Shown here one piece after another: positions 18,453 to 29,888 of a DNA stretch of 64,000 nt. The stretch covers positions 124,001 to 188,000 of the forward strand of contig FAON01000010.1 in NCBI GenBank assembly GCA_001485605.1, given 5' to 3'. Under the pieces are notes generated by a model. The model was given only the letters and a program-made list of their open reading frames with translations. It was not told the DNA's origin and made no database searches. Source of the stretch: Candidatus Kryptobacter tengchongensis (GTDB lineage: Bacteria; Bacteroidota; Ignavibacteria; Kryptoniales; Kryptoniaceae). Numbering within the stretch: position 1 is the stretch's first letter; each line of letters starts with the position of its first letter. The translations under genes and the position numbers were made by a program.

Positions 18453-19520
18453 CTACCTCCATCCTTTGTTGATGGCGTTTATATAAGCATTCCAATATGG
18501 ATCTGACTCTGGATAAACAAGAGATTCCCTTGTCCCATCAGGATTCTCAATCCATAAACCATAAGAAGCCTCTTCAAAATATCCAACCTCTGTTGATTCT
18601 ATACCATTTTCAGAGAGAATCTTCAAAAGGTCAAAAACTTTTTCCTCTTTAACTGCGATTATTAAAGTTCCCTCACTGAGCGAAATATAGGGATCAATCT
18701 CAAATAATTGACAAATTTTTTTAGTTGTCTCGGAGACAGGAATTTTATCCTTGAACACATGAACCCCACACTTACTTGCAATTGCCATCTCATATATCCC
18801 GCCTAAAACCCCTCCCTCGGTAGCATCGTGCATTGCTGAAACCCCATCAGCACGAACCCCAATTTTAACAGCTGTTAAAGCATCCTCAACAACAGAAAAT
18901 TTTTTGAAATAACTTTGCGCCTCTTTTAAAAAATCTGATCCGAAATTTTTCTCAATTGTTTCCGGAAAAACACGGGCAAGTATCCCCGTCGTTGCAATTG
19001 CTGAGCCTTTCGTTATCACAATTCTATCTCCAGGCTTTGCCATGTTTGAAGAAAGATATTTATCTATATCACCAATTGAGATAAATGTTCCACCTCCAAC
19101 AATTGTGTAATCAATTCCAAAAAATTTGCCCGTATGTCCACCAACTATTGCTATGCCAAGCTTTTCACATTCACGATGAAACGCATCCCAATAAATTTCA
19201 AATTCCTCCCTCGTTATCTGCACTGGAAGATTAAAATCAAGCACAGCATACATCGGTGGAATTCCACTTGTTGCAAGATCCGAAGCAAGAAGATGAACCG
19301 TAAGCCATGCTGAATCCTCAAGCCCAAGCGCTGGGATAATTGAAAGCGGATCAGATGTCAATATCATAACTTGCCTCTCATTTATCTTTATCACAGCATT
19401 GTCACAACCATAATTCGGACCTACAAGAACCTCATCCCTTTTTAAGCCAAGCTTTGGATAAATTATGTTATCAAAAAATAACTTTCCAACCTTCCCAAAT
19501 TTTGGAAAATCAACTCCCAT
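18453..19520 (-). CDS. AIR-synthase/HypE-like (PurM-like) protein, possibly acting in thiamine synthesis
   Basis: This 355-residue protein belongs to the PurM-like ATP-binding superfamily (HypE, ThiL, SelD, PurM). Seen: GCDNAVIKI near the N-terminus, TSDPL, HLLASDLATSGIPPMYAVL, GGHTGK, GDRIVITKGSA and HDATEGGVLGGIYEMA. The last motif is HypE-like, but no hydrogenase maturation genes are nearby. Because the gene abuts thiE, a ThiL-like thiamine-phosphate kinase role is possible; this is inference. ATG 19520 has an AAGGA ribosome site; the TTG at 19529 is less likely. Confidence 0.7.
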   Translation of the reverse strand: MGVDFPKFGKVGKLFFDNIIYPKLGLKRDEVLVGPNYGCDNAVIKINERQVMILTSDPLSIIPALGLEDSAWLTVHLLASDLATSGIPPMYAVLDFNLPVQITREEFEIYWDAFHRECEKLGIAIVGGHTGKFFGIDYTIVGGGTFISIGDIDKYLSSNMAKPGDRIVITKGSAIATTGILARVFPETIEKNFGSDFLKEAQSYFKKFSVVEDALTAVKIGVRADGVSAMHDATEGGVLGGIYEMAIASKCGVHVFKDKIPVSETTKKICQLFEIDPYISLSEGTLIIAVKEEKVFDLLKILSENGIESTEVGYFEEASYGLWIENPDGTRESLVYPESDPYWNAYINAINKGWR

Positions 19521-19534
19521 TTTTTGCAATCCTT

Positions 19535-20215
19535 TTATTTGAACTTAACTCCAAATCCAAGAAAAGAACCTCCAAATGGAATTTTCAATAACCCCCTAAC
19601 TCTAAAAACCCTCGGGAAAACAGCACATCTCCAATCAAGAAACTCATAATTTTTTCCTTCAAGCGCCTGTCTTAACTTACGCTTTATCGTCAGCAATGAA
19701 TAAAATCTTGCATTGCAATAATAGGGATTTTTCCCAAGTTTGACCTGAATTATCCGCCTTATCGTTGGCAAACTCCATTTGTTCATCAATCCCATAACTA
19801 TACCTTTTCTTGCAACCCTTTCCGCTTCCTGAAAAACCTTTACAAGGTCAGGCATATATTCAAGACATGCAACATACAAAACAACATCAAAAGATTTATC
19901 TTTAAAGGGCAAAAACTCTGCTTTTGCATTTACGAATTTACCATCGGTCCACAATTCCTTCGCAACACCAAGCATCACGGGTGAAATATCAGCCCCAACG
20001 ACATTATAACCAAGCGAATTAAGCCACCTTGTAAAATGTCCCGTCCCACACCCAACCTCAAGAATTTCGTTCACATCATCAATTTGGTCAATTAAAAATT
20101 TTAACAAATTTTTCTCTTGGATATCGGCATCTTTATATTTCCCCTCGTAAAATGACTCGTAAACCTTCGCTATTTCAGGTTGAAAATACCATGGTGTGAA
20201 TTCTTTGTTCACCAT
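19535..20215 (-). CDS. Class I SAM-dependent methyltransferase, substrate unknown
   Basis: The 226-residue protein has the Methyltransf_11 motifs: motif I EVGCGTGHFTRWL near residue 56, acidic loop GADISPVML, motif IV KSFDVVLYVACLEYM and a C-terminal basic, hydrophobic tail. The substrate is not predictable; small molecules, quinones and lipids are all methylated by this class. It is 14 bp upstream of the PurM-like gene on the same strand, so cotranscription is likely, but no pathway link is shown. Confidence 0.8.
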   Translation of the reverse strand: MVNKEFTPWYFQPEIAKVYESFYEGKYKDADIQEKNLLKFLIDQIDDVNEILEVGCGTGHFTRWLNSLGYNVVGADISPVMLGVAKELWTDGKFVNAKAEFLPFKDKSFDVVLYVACLEYMPDLVKVFQEAERVARKGIVMGLMNKWSLPTIRRIIQVKLGKNPYYCNARFYSLLTIKRKLRQALEGKNYEFLDWRCAVFPRVFRVRGLLKIPFGGSFLGFGVKFK

Positions 20216-20234
20216 CGTTTGTTAAGCACTATTT

Positions 20235-20987
20235 TTAGTTAACATTTCTTATGCTGTATTTCCTCAATTGTTTCAACAAACTTTCAAAATCTCTCGGTAA
20301 CTTTGCTTCAAACTCAATGTATTCTTTTTTCCTGAAATGAAAAAATCCAAGCTTTAAAGCATGAAGCGTTAATCTACTCATCAATGGTTTCTCGGGCTCA
20401 TCTTCCTTAGCTTTATACTTTTTCTTTATTTCTGACAAAAAAATTTCATTTTTATTCCCGTAAACTGAATCAATCGCAAGCGGATGTCCTATCGCCTTGA
20501 AATGAACCCTTATCTGATGCATCCGTCCCGTAAGTGGTCTAACTTCAACAAGTGAGTAATTTTCAAACTCTTCAAGAACTTTATATTCAGTTATTGATCT
20601 TTTTCCTGCATCATAATCAACCCTCATCGTCCCTGGAATTTTTGGGTTTTCTGAAAGAGGAATATCAATTCTTCCTTCTTTATTCCGCAAATGTCCTGTT
20701 ATTAATGCAAGGTAAACTTTATTGACATCATGCTCCTCAAATTTTTCGCTTAAATCCGAATGTGCTTCCTCATTTTTTGCAAAACATATAACTCCACTTG
20801 TCTCTTTATCAAGGCGATGAACAACGAATATCCTGCCGTATTTTTCAGTTAGAATACCATAAAGATTGGGCAAAGATTTTGAAAATCTATCGGGAATGGT
20901 CAAAACTCCTGCTGGCTTATTTAAAACAATAAAATCCTCATCCTCGTAAATTATCTCAATCCCTTCATTAAACATCCGGGCTTCCAT
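20235..20987 (-). CDS. RluA-family pseudouridine synthase
   Basis: RluA/RluD-type enzymes turn uridines of rRNA or tRNA into pseudouridine. Seen: FIVLNKPAGVLTIP near 19-32, the catalytic motif HRLDKETSG with D60, GRMHQIRVHFKAIGHPLAIDSVYG near 160-180 and LHALKLGF. No S4 RNA-binding domain precedes the catalytic domain, so it is the short form. The target site cannot be assigned. ATG 20987 used; an in-frame ATG at 20975 is an alternative. Confidence 0.92.
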   Translation of the reverse strand: MEARMFNEGIEIIYEDEDFIVLNKPAGVLTIPDRFSKSLPNLYGILTEKYGRIFVVHRLDKETSGVICFAKNEEAHSDLSEKFEEHDVNKVYLALITGHLRNKEGRIDIPLSENPKIPGTMRVDYDAGKRSITEYKVLEEFENYSLVEVRPLTGRMHQIRVHFKAIGHPLAIDSVYGNKNEIFLSEIKKKYKAKEDEPEKPLMSRLTLHALKLGFFHFRKKEYIEFEAKLPRDFESLLKQLRKYSIRNVN

Positions 20988-21017
20988 ATCTGTGGTGAGA
21001 ACTTTAATTTGAAAACC

Positions 21018-21686
21018 TTAAAAATCAAACTTTAGATAAAAATTAAATCCGTGAGTTGTGGGAATGAGAGAAAATTCGGGGTTTAAATTTTTTTTCTGCC
21101 TCCTTGCAAGTATTAAAGCATCAATTGCGGAAGCGAAATGGTTTGATATTATAAAAATGATGGAAAATTTAGCATAATATCTAAAAGCCCGACTCTTTAT
21201 CCTCATATCTTTATATCTTTGCCTTGATTGTTCTGAATCCCACCACCAGTAAAATTTCTCTGGATCGTAAATTTTATCATAATCTCTATCCCGCCCTTTT
21301 CTGAGGTTGTAATCAAAAACATTACGATAATTTTCAATATTTGCAAAGAAATCATCAGGTTTTCCAGCTGGTTCAATCCCCGCATGAATCACAGCGAAAT
21401 TTATAGCATCATTATTCAGCCACTTTCCGTATTCATTCAAACCAAAGTAAATAAGCCACAATGAGATTTCAGAAGCAAGAAAATATCTGCCGACATCAAA
21501 TCTCTTCACATACGCCTGCCCAAGTCCAGGAACAACTAATGAAAGTCCAAATGCAACGCCAGGCGATTTCACTTCTGTATCTTCCAAATTTACTCCTGAA
21601 ACAATTTCATTTCTAATCCTGAATTTATCAAAATCACCAGCGACGACTATGTTGACAAGAAGAACAAGAAGAAAAATTTTTTTCAT
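21018..21686 (-). CDS. DUF5683-like membrane protein
   Basis: A signal peptide (residues 1-17) is followed by a SLVVPGLGQAYVKRFDVGRYFL motif that is typical of DUF5683 and related FCB envelope proteins, and by a long charged middle part (FDYNLRKGRDRDYDKIYDPEKFYWWWD). Hydrophobic segments are near 70-95 and 175-190. No function is known to me. It lies between an RluA-family gene and ruvA on the same strand, with gaps of 30 and 14 bp. Confidence 0.65.
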   Translation of the reverse strand: MKKIFLLVLLVNIVVAGDFDKFRIRNEIVSGVNLEDTEVKSPGVAFGLSLVVPGLGQAYVKRFDVGRYFLASEISLWLIYFGLNEYGKWLNNDAINFAVIHAGIEPAGKPDDFFANIENYRNVFDYNLRKGRDRDYDKIYDPEKFYWWWDSEQSRQRYKDMRIKSRAFRYYAKFSIIFIISNHFASAIDALILARRQKKNLNPEFSLIPTTHGFNFYLKFDF

Positions 21687-21700
21687 TTTGCCTCAAAAAT

Positions 21701-22309
21701 TTATCTTGAAGTTACATGTCTCAACGCTAACTTGACAAGTTCTTCAACAGTAAAATCCTTCCTTTCATTTTCTTTTATTGCAAGCCGAATAGCCTTTTCA
21801 GCCACCTGTCGTGTAAATCCAAGGGAAATAAGGGCAAGCAAAGCCTCATTTCTTACTTCAACTTGATCAGATGATATAAACTCTGGCTGTTTCCCTGCAA
21901 ATTCAATCTTTGCGATTTTATCCCGAAGTTCAACAATAACCCTTTCAGCGGTTTTCTTTCCAACGCCAGGAATTGAAACAAGCGTTGATACATCCCCACG
22001 AACTATTGATTCTTTTAATTCATCTACACTCATCCCAGACATTATCGCCTGCGCCATCCTTGGACCTATGCCCGATACAGAGATTAACAATTTGAAGAAC
22101 TCTCGCTCTTCAATGCTTGAAAAACCATATAAAGACATCTCTTCTTCCCGGATGACAAGATATGTGTAAAGCTTAGCATTTGAGCCAACATCTCCAATTT
22201 TATCATAAACAGTAACTGGGATATGGATAAGATAATTTACTCCTCCAACATCAATCACAACTTCTGTTGGGGCTTTGCTCACAACTTTTCCCTCAAGTGC
22301 GAATATCAT
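21701..22309 (-). CDS. ruvA: Holliday junction DNA helicase subunit RuvA
   Basis: RuvA (202 residues) binds four-way junctions and loads the RuvB motor. Its OB domain starts MIFALEGKVV and includes VGGVNYLIHIP; domain II carries two helix-hairpin-helix motifs, GIGPRMAQAIMS near 80 and IPGVGKKTAERVIVEL near 115. The C-terminal domain III (EALLALISLGF...A) is complete. It overlaps ruvC by 4 bp. ruvB is not in the window. Confidence 0.96.
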   Translation of the reverse strand: MIFALEGKVVSKAPTEVVIDVGGVNYLIHIPVTVYDKIGDVGSNAKLYTYLVIREEEMSLYGFSSIEEREFFKLLISVSGIGPRMAQAIMSGMSVDELKESIVRGDVSTLVSIPGVGKKTAERVIVELRDKIAKIEFAGKQPEFISSDQVEVRNEALLALISLGFTRQVAEKAIRLAIKENERKDFTVEELVKLALRHVTSR

Positions 22310-22899
22310 TTTTTTCTTTGTTTTATTTTATTCATTGAATCAGCGGATAGAAATTCCGGGTGTGCTTTTAAAAATGCTTTCCAATCTCTATATCTTGCCC
22401 GCTCTGGGACGAGAGTTCTATTAATGTGACATATCGCAATGGCGAGGGCATCGGAAACATCGTAAAATTCGGGAAAGCTTTTTAAACCAAGTATCGCTTT
22501 GACCATGAATTGCACTTGCTCTTTTGTGGCATTTCCCCTTCCTACAACGGATTTTTTGACCTCACGTGGCGTATATTCAAAAACCGATATACCTGAATTC
22601 ACAGCGGAAAGTATCACAACACCACGAACATGACCAATTTTAAAAGCCGATTGAAAATTTTTACCATAAAAGGCTGTTTCAATTGCAAGATCGGTTGGAT
22701 GGTGTAAACTTATTATCTCGGTTATTTTATCATATATCTTCTTTAACCTTGCCGGGAAAATATCATCCTCACTAACCTTTATTACGCCATAATCAATTGC
22801 AACCAAACTTGTCCTGTCAACTTTTCCACTTCTCTCTTCAACTTTAACAACACCGTAACCAGTGATATTACTTCCCGGGTCAACCCCAAGAACTATCAT
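22306..22899 (-). CDS. ruvC: Crossover junction endodeoxyribonuclease RuvC
   Basis: RuvC resolves Holliday junctions. Motifs: VLGVDPGSNITGYGVV with catalytic D7, the second acidic site in LAIETAFYGKNFQSAFKIGHVRGV and the C-terminal DVSDALAIAICH. At 197 residues it is slightly longer than the usual ~170 because of a basic tail (SADSMNKIKQRKK). It overlaps ruvA by 4 bp and follows yebC by 22 bp, a common gene order. Confidence 0.96.
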   Translation of the reverse strand: MIVLGVDPGSNITGYGVVKVEERSGKVDRTSLVAIDYGVIKVSEDDIFPARLKKIYDKITEIISLHHPTDLAIETAFYGKNFQSAFKIGHVRGVVILSAVNSGISVFEYTPREVKKSVVGRGNATKEQVQFMVKAILGLKSFPEFYDVSDALAIAICHINRTLVPERARYRDWKAFLKAHPEFLSADSMNKIKQRKK

Positions 22900-22921
22900 C
22901 TAAATTCACCTATAAAAATTT

Positions 22922-23680
22922 TTAAGCTCCCATTTGCTTACTGTATTCAGCAAGTACTGAATCATCAATTTCAAAGTTAGAATAAACATTTTGAACATCA
23001 TCATGATCTTCAAGTGCTTCAAGAAGTTTCAAGAGAAGTTGAGCATCTTTCCCTTCAACTTTAACTGTTGTTTTCGGTAACATTCTAACCTTTGCATCGT
23101 CAATTTTAACGTTATTCTTTTCAAGTGCTTCACGGACATTTTCAAGATTCTCCGGTGCAGTGATCACTTCAAAGAAAGTATCATAAGATTTCAAATCATC
23201 AGCTCCCGCTTCAAGTATAAGTGCAAGAATTGTATCTTCATCATATTCTTTTGGAATTTGGATAACGCCTTTCCTTTCAAATATCCAAGCAACTGAACCA
23301 GCCTCACCCAAACTTCCATTATGGCGACTGAGTATATTTCTGATCTCAGCAACAGTGCGATTTTTATTGTCTGTGGTTGATTCAATGTAAAGTGCCACCC
23401 CACCTGGACCATATCCTTCATACACAACCTCTTCATAAGCCACGCCAGGGAGTTCCCCAGTTCCCCTTTTAATTGCCCTTTCAATGTTTTCCCAGGGCAT
23501 ATTAGCAGCTTTTGCATTTTGAATTGCTAAACGCAACCTTGGATTTGTTTCAGGGTTACCACCACCTTGCTTTGCTGCTACAGTTATCTCTTTGATAAGC
23601 TTTGTGAAAAGTTTCCCTTTTTTAGCATCAATTACAGCCTTCTTATGTCTTATCTGATGCCACTTTGAATGTCCTGACAT
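22922..23680 (-). CDS. yebC: YebC/PmpR-family protein (translation factor or transcription regulator)
   Basis: The 252 residues match the family: start MSGHSKWHQIRHKKAVIDAKKGKLFTKL, then ARP-like GGNPETNPRLRLAIQNAKAANMPWENIERAIKRGTGE and VAYEEVVYEGYGPGG. YebC-type proteins have been described as DNA-binding regulators and, more recently, as factors that ease translation of proline stretches. A strong AGGAGGTG ribosome site precedes the ATG. It stands between recJ and ruvC, a conserved setting. Confidence 0.95.
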   Translation of the reverse strand: MSGHSKWHQIRHKKAVIDAKKGKLFTKLIKEITVAAKQGGGNPETNPRLRLAIQNAKAANMPWENIERAIKRGTGELPGVAYEEVVYEGYGPGGVALYIESTTDNKNRTVAEIRNILSRHNGSLGEAGSVAWIFERKGVIQIPKEYDEDTILALILEAGADDLKSYDTFFEVITAPENLENVREALEKNNVKIDDAKVRMLPKTTVKVEGKDAQLLLKLLEALEDHDDVQNVYSNFEIDDSVLAEYSKQMGA

Positions 23681-23693
23681 AGTATTACACCTC

Positions 23694-25397
23694 CTAAGTT
23701 TTTAAATCTTTAACTTTAAACTGTATAACCGATTGACCATTCCAATTTCCCTCATCAAAAGTGAAGACTATACTTGCTCTATCTTTGCCTATTATTTCAT
23801 TGTAAAAATTTCCAAGCCCATAACCGACTGCATCAATAGTTAAACCATTCACTTTAATTTTAAATTTTAAATGATTATTTCCAAAAATTCTAACATCAGA
23901 AATCGGAACATTCGTTGCAAGGAAAACTGGCTCCAGATTCCCAGGACCATAGGGTTCAAAGTTTTTCAAGGTCCTCCAATACTCATAAATCATACCCGAA
24001 ATCTCATTAATATCAACAACTGCATCAATGTATATCTCCCGTGTCAAAGTATCATCATTCATAACCTCATCAGCAAATTTATTAATTGCGATTTTAAAAT
24101 CTTTAAGTTTTTCAGGTTGGAGAATCATCCCAGCTGCATGTTTATGTCCGCCGAATTGTAAAAGTGTATCTTCACACTTTTTCAGAGCATGATAAATATC
24201 AAAATTTGGGATGCTTCTTGCCGAACCTTTCAAGACACCGTCGGCATAGGTTAAAAGTATCGTAGGTCTGTAGTATTTATCAACTATTTTTGAAGCAACG
24301 ATCCCTATTACACCTTGATGCCAATTCTCGCTATATAGTACAAAAACTTTATCTTTCTTGTAGATTTCTTCTCTTTCAATAATTTCAATTGCTTCCTCAA
24401 AAGCTTCCCTATCAAGGGATTGCCTTTTCTCGTTTTCACGATGTAACTCATCAGCCCAATAAGAAGCAGAGTTATAATCATTGCTTATCAAAAACTCAAC
24501 AGCTCTTGTAGCATCACCAAGCCGACCCACAGCATTAATCCTAGGACCGATAATGAAGCCGATATGCCACGTGTTAATTTTTTTATCTCTTAAACCCGCC
24601 CTCTCAAGCAAAGCAAGAAATGAAACCCTTGGATTTGAAGAATTTAGAAGATCAAGTCCATGCTTTACAAGAATTCTATTTTCATCTACAAGTGGCACTA
24701 CATCCGCTGCAGCAGCCACGGCAACATAATCAAGATATTGAAACGGGTCAACATCAGCAGAAAGCTTCTTTTGAAGCGCTTGAACAAGTTTAAAAGCGAC
24801 ACCACAACCGGATAAATACTTAAATGGATATGAACAGGTTTCCTTTAAGGGATTCAACACAGCAAATGCATCAGGTATTTTATCGCCTGGCTCATGATGG
24901 TCACAAATTATAACATCAATCCCAAGCTCTTGTGCAAGTTTCACCTCATTTATTGCTGTTATCCCACAATCAACAGCTATCATAACATTTGCACCCTTCT
25001 GATGAGCTTTTTCAATGCCAACCCTTGAAATACCGTAACCTTCTTTAAATCTATCTGGGATATAAACCTCAACATTCGCACCAAGTTCTTTTAAAAAAAG
25101 ATAAAGCATAGAAGCCCCGGTCGTCCCATCAACATCATAGTCTCCATAGATCAAAAATCTTTCCTTATTCAAAATTGCTTTCCTAATCCTATCAACAGCT
25201 TTTTCCATATCCTCCATTAGAAACGGATCATAAAGTTCTTCCAAGCTTGGATTGAAAAATTTGTTCATTTTTTCAACTGAATCAATTCCCCTTGCTACAA
25301 GAACCTTTGCAATTGGCTTTGGGATTTTAGCTTGGCTGGCAAGATTGTCAACAAGTTCAGGGTTTTTAACCTCTGCTATTTTCCATTTCCTTGTCAA
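23694..25397 (-). CDS. recJ: Single-stranded-DNA-specific exonuclease RecJ
   Basis: RecJ degrades single-stranded DNA 5'-3' in recombination and repair. The 567 residues carry DHH motifs: YGDYDVDGTTG at 84-94, DCGI near 142, ICDHHEPGD near 165, the DHHA1 motif FGGHKHAAGM near 420 and a C-terminal OB region. The only fitting start is TTG at 25397; an in-frame stop lies six codons further up and no ATG lies between. It follows rnpB by 60 bp and precedes yebC by 13 bp. Confidence 0.95.
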   Translation of the reverse strand: MTRKWKIAEVKNPELVDNLASQAKIPKPIAKVLVARGIDSVEKMNKFFNPSLEELYDPFLMEDMEKAVDRIRKAILNKERFLIYGDYDVDGTTGASMLYLFLKELGANVEVYIPDRFKEGYGISRVGIEKAHQKGANVMIAVDCGITAINEVKLAQELGIDVIICDHHEPGDKIPDAFAVLNPLKETCSYPFKYLSGCGVAFKLVQALQKKLSADVDPFQYLDYVAVAAAADVVPLVDENRILVKHGLDLLNSSNPRVSFLALLERAGLRDKKINTWHIGFIIGPRINAVGRLGDATRAVEFLISNDYNSASYWADELHRENEKRQSLDREAFEEAIEIIEREEIYKKDKVFVLYSENWHQGVIGIVASKIVDKYYRPTILLTYADGVLKGSARSIPNFDIYHALKKCEDTLLQFGGHKHAAGMILQPEKLKDFKIAINKFADEVMNDDTLTREIYIDAVVDINEISGMIYEYWRTLKNFEPYGPGNLEPVFLATNVPISDVRIFGNNHLKFKIKVNGLTIDAVGYGLGNFYNEIIGKDRASIVFTFDEGNWNGQSVIQFKVKDLKT

Positions 25398-25457
25398 TTT
25401 TAAACCGCTGTATTAGGTTTTGTAAATTTTAACACGTTAAGGATTTAAATTTTAAAA

Positions 25458-25886
25458 CTGGTGTGGGTCTGTAAGCCAAATTCTGTCTATCTCACCTTAA
25501 AGGTGAGAAGAGGCAGTTATTTCTCTTTGCGACCCACCCGAGAGTCTTCCGTCCCAACTTCAGTTGGGACGGAACCGAGGCGGGCAACCTCGGCTCCGCT
25601 CACCACTGAACAGAGGTCCTCTCCTATTTGGTCTTGCTTCGTAAGGGGTTTACCTTGCTCCCGATATCGCTATCGGGACGGTGGGCTCTTACCCCACCTT
25701 TTCACCCTTACCCCGACTTAAAAAGTCGGGGCGGTATGTTTTCTGTGGCACTTTCCATTTCCAGCGGATATAGCCACTGGAATTTCCGATTGCTCGGAAC
25801 TTACTGCCCTGCGAAGTTTGGACTTTCCTCCCATTCGTCCCAATGATTACATTGGAACAAATGGGCAACTGCCCGACCCACACCAG
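25458..25886 (-). ncRNA. rnpB: RNase P RNA (bacterial type A)
   Basis: The minus strand folds as the catalytic RNA that trims tRNA 5' ends. P1 pairs 25875-25886 with 25458-25469 over 12 bp. Universally conserved stretches are present in order: GAGGAAAGTCC (25820-25830), ACAGAAAACATACCGC, AGGGTGAAAAGGTG, GGTAAGAGCCCACCG, GGTAAACCCC, ACCAAATAGG and GAATTTGGCTTACAGACC at the 3' end. Long G/C hairpins within it (for example CCCGACTTTTTAAGTCGGG) are its peripheral helices. The 5' end is only 2 bp from the stop of the zinc-ribbon gene, so it may be cut from a longer transcript. Confidence 0.97.
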
Positions 25887-25888
25887 CT

Positions 25889-26629
25889 TTACTTTACACT
25901 CTCAACAGCTTCATTATAAACTTCATCCGAAATTAAAATCCTACCACAAGATTCACATGTGTAAATCTTGTTATTCTGCCATATCTCAACAACTCTCTGA
26001 GCTGGCACCTTTGCTCCACAACCTCCACAATTTCCATTATTAACCGGAACAACCGCAAGCGTCCCAAGTGAATCCTTTACCCTTTGATACCTCTTTAAAA
26101 GAATCGCATCAACATCCTTTACAAACTTCTCTCTAATCTTACGAAGCTTCTGCTCTTCATCTTTTATCTCAGCATCAATCTCCTCAAGCTCTTTCTGCTT
26201 CTGCTCAAGCTCATCACGCAACTTCTTTAACTCTTTCTCATAATCCTTTATGGCGTCTTCAAGCTCACCCTGCTGTTTGATAAGTTGCGATCTTCTCTCT
26301 GTAAGTTCTTCAATTTTTTCGTTAGCATCGTCAATCTGCCTCTGAAGCGTATCATATTCCCGATTTGACCTAACCTGGGTTAACTGCTTTTTCCACCTTT
26401 TTACATTCTCCTTTAACATACTTATATCAGAATCAACACTATCAATTGCCTCAATTACATTTTTTAGTGAATCCTTTGAGCGCCGTAGTTCCTCCTCAAC
26501 CCTTTCAATATCTTCATTCAATGATCCGATCTCTGCTGGCAAATCACCACGCCTTCCTGCAATCTCATCAAGCTTTAAATCAATTATCTGAAGTTTGTAA
26601 AGCGCAATGAGTTTTTTCTTCAATTCCAC
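25889..26629 (-). CDS. Coiled-coil protein with C4 zinc ribbon
   Basis: The 246-residue product is a long heptad-rich coiled coil (about residues 15-185, Glu/Lys/Leu-rich) closed by a C4 zinc ribbon: NCGGCGAKVP and YTCESCGRIL near 203-235 (PF02591 type; CdsZ-like proteins share it). The members are thought to bind nucleic acids or act as adaptors; the exact role is unknown. The start is GTG at 26629. It ends 2 bp before rnpB on the same strand, a neighbourhood common to this family in other bacteria. Confidence 0.85.
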   Translation of the reverse strand: MELKKKLIALYKLQIIDLKLDEIAGRRGDLPAEIGSLNEDIERVEEELRRSKDSLKNVIEAIDSVDSDISMLKENVKRWKKQLTQVRSNREYDTLQRQIDDANEKIEELTERRSQLIKQQGELEDAIKDYEKELKKLRDELEQKQKELEEIDAEIKDEEQKLRKIREKFVKDVDAILLKRYQRVKDSLGTLAVVPVNNGNCGGCGAKVPAQRVVEIWQNNKIYTCESCGRILISDEVYNEAVESVK

Positions 26630-26658
26630 AGCCTCTTAGTTAATTTTTATTTATAATA

Positions 26659-26688
26659 AAAAAGTGCACCCTCACGAGTGCACTTTTT
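26659..26688. terminator. Bidirectional hairpin terminator candidate
   Basis: AAAAAGTGCAC and GTGCACTTTTT form a perfect 11-bp stem around an 8-base loop. T-runs exist on both strands. It lies upstream of the zinc-ribbon gene and downstream of the oxidoreductase operon (both minus strand), so it would insulate the zinc-ribbon/rnpB unit from read-through. Confidence 0.7.
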
Positions 26689-26843
26689 ATAAAATTTCCA
26701 AATCCACCGCCTGATCGCCCAAGATAAACTTTCTTATTTTCCGCCTCAACCTCCAAATTAAAACTTTGTAAACATTATTTTTCCTTTGTTTTGTGTCTAA
26801 AAATATAACGATTAAAAATCAAAAAAACAAACTCTAAACAAAA

Positions 26844-26866
26844 ACCCTCCTCACCTGGAGGAGGGT
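26844..26866 (-). terminator. Terminator of the 2-oxoacid oxidoreductase operon
   Basis: ACCCTCCTC and GAGGAGGGT pair in a 9-bp stem with a 5-base loop, 14 bp after the stop of the beta-subunit gene. On the minus strand it is followed by TTTTGTTT, the form of a Rho-independent terminator. Confidence 0.75.
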
Positions 26867-26879
26867 AATAAACCTACAT

Positions 26880-29808
<2,929 letters not shown>

Positions 29809-29888
29809 TTTTCTCCAAATTAATTTTAGATTTAGACTGATTTCAAAGAATATAACAAACGAAATACGAATTATGGTTTCTAAAAAAC

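Noticed and set aside
17780-20215. TPP riboswitch for the thiE unit
   Set aside because: Upstream gaps are under 20 bp and hold no CTGAGA-type core.
25461-25883. Several open frames of 60-86 codons on both strands
   Set aside because: They lie wholly within the RNase P RNA, whose conserved motifs and P1 pairing explain the sequence.
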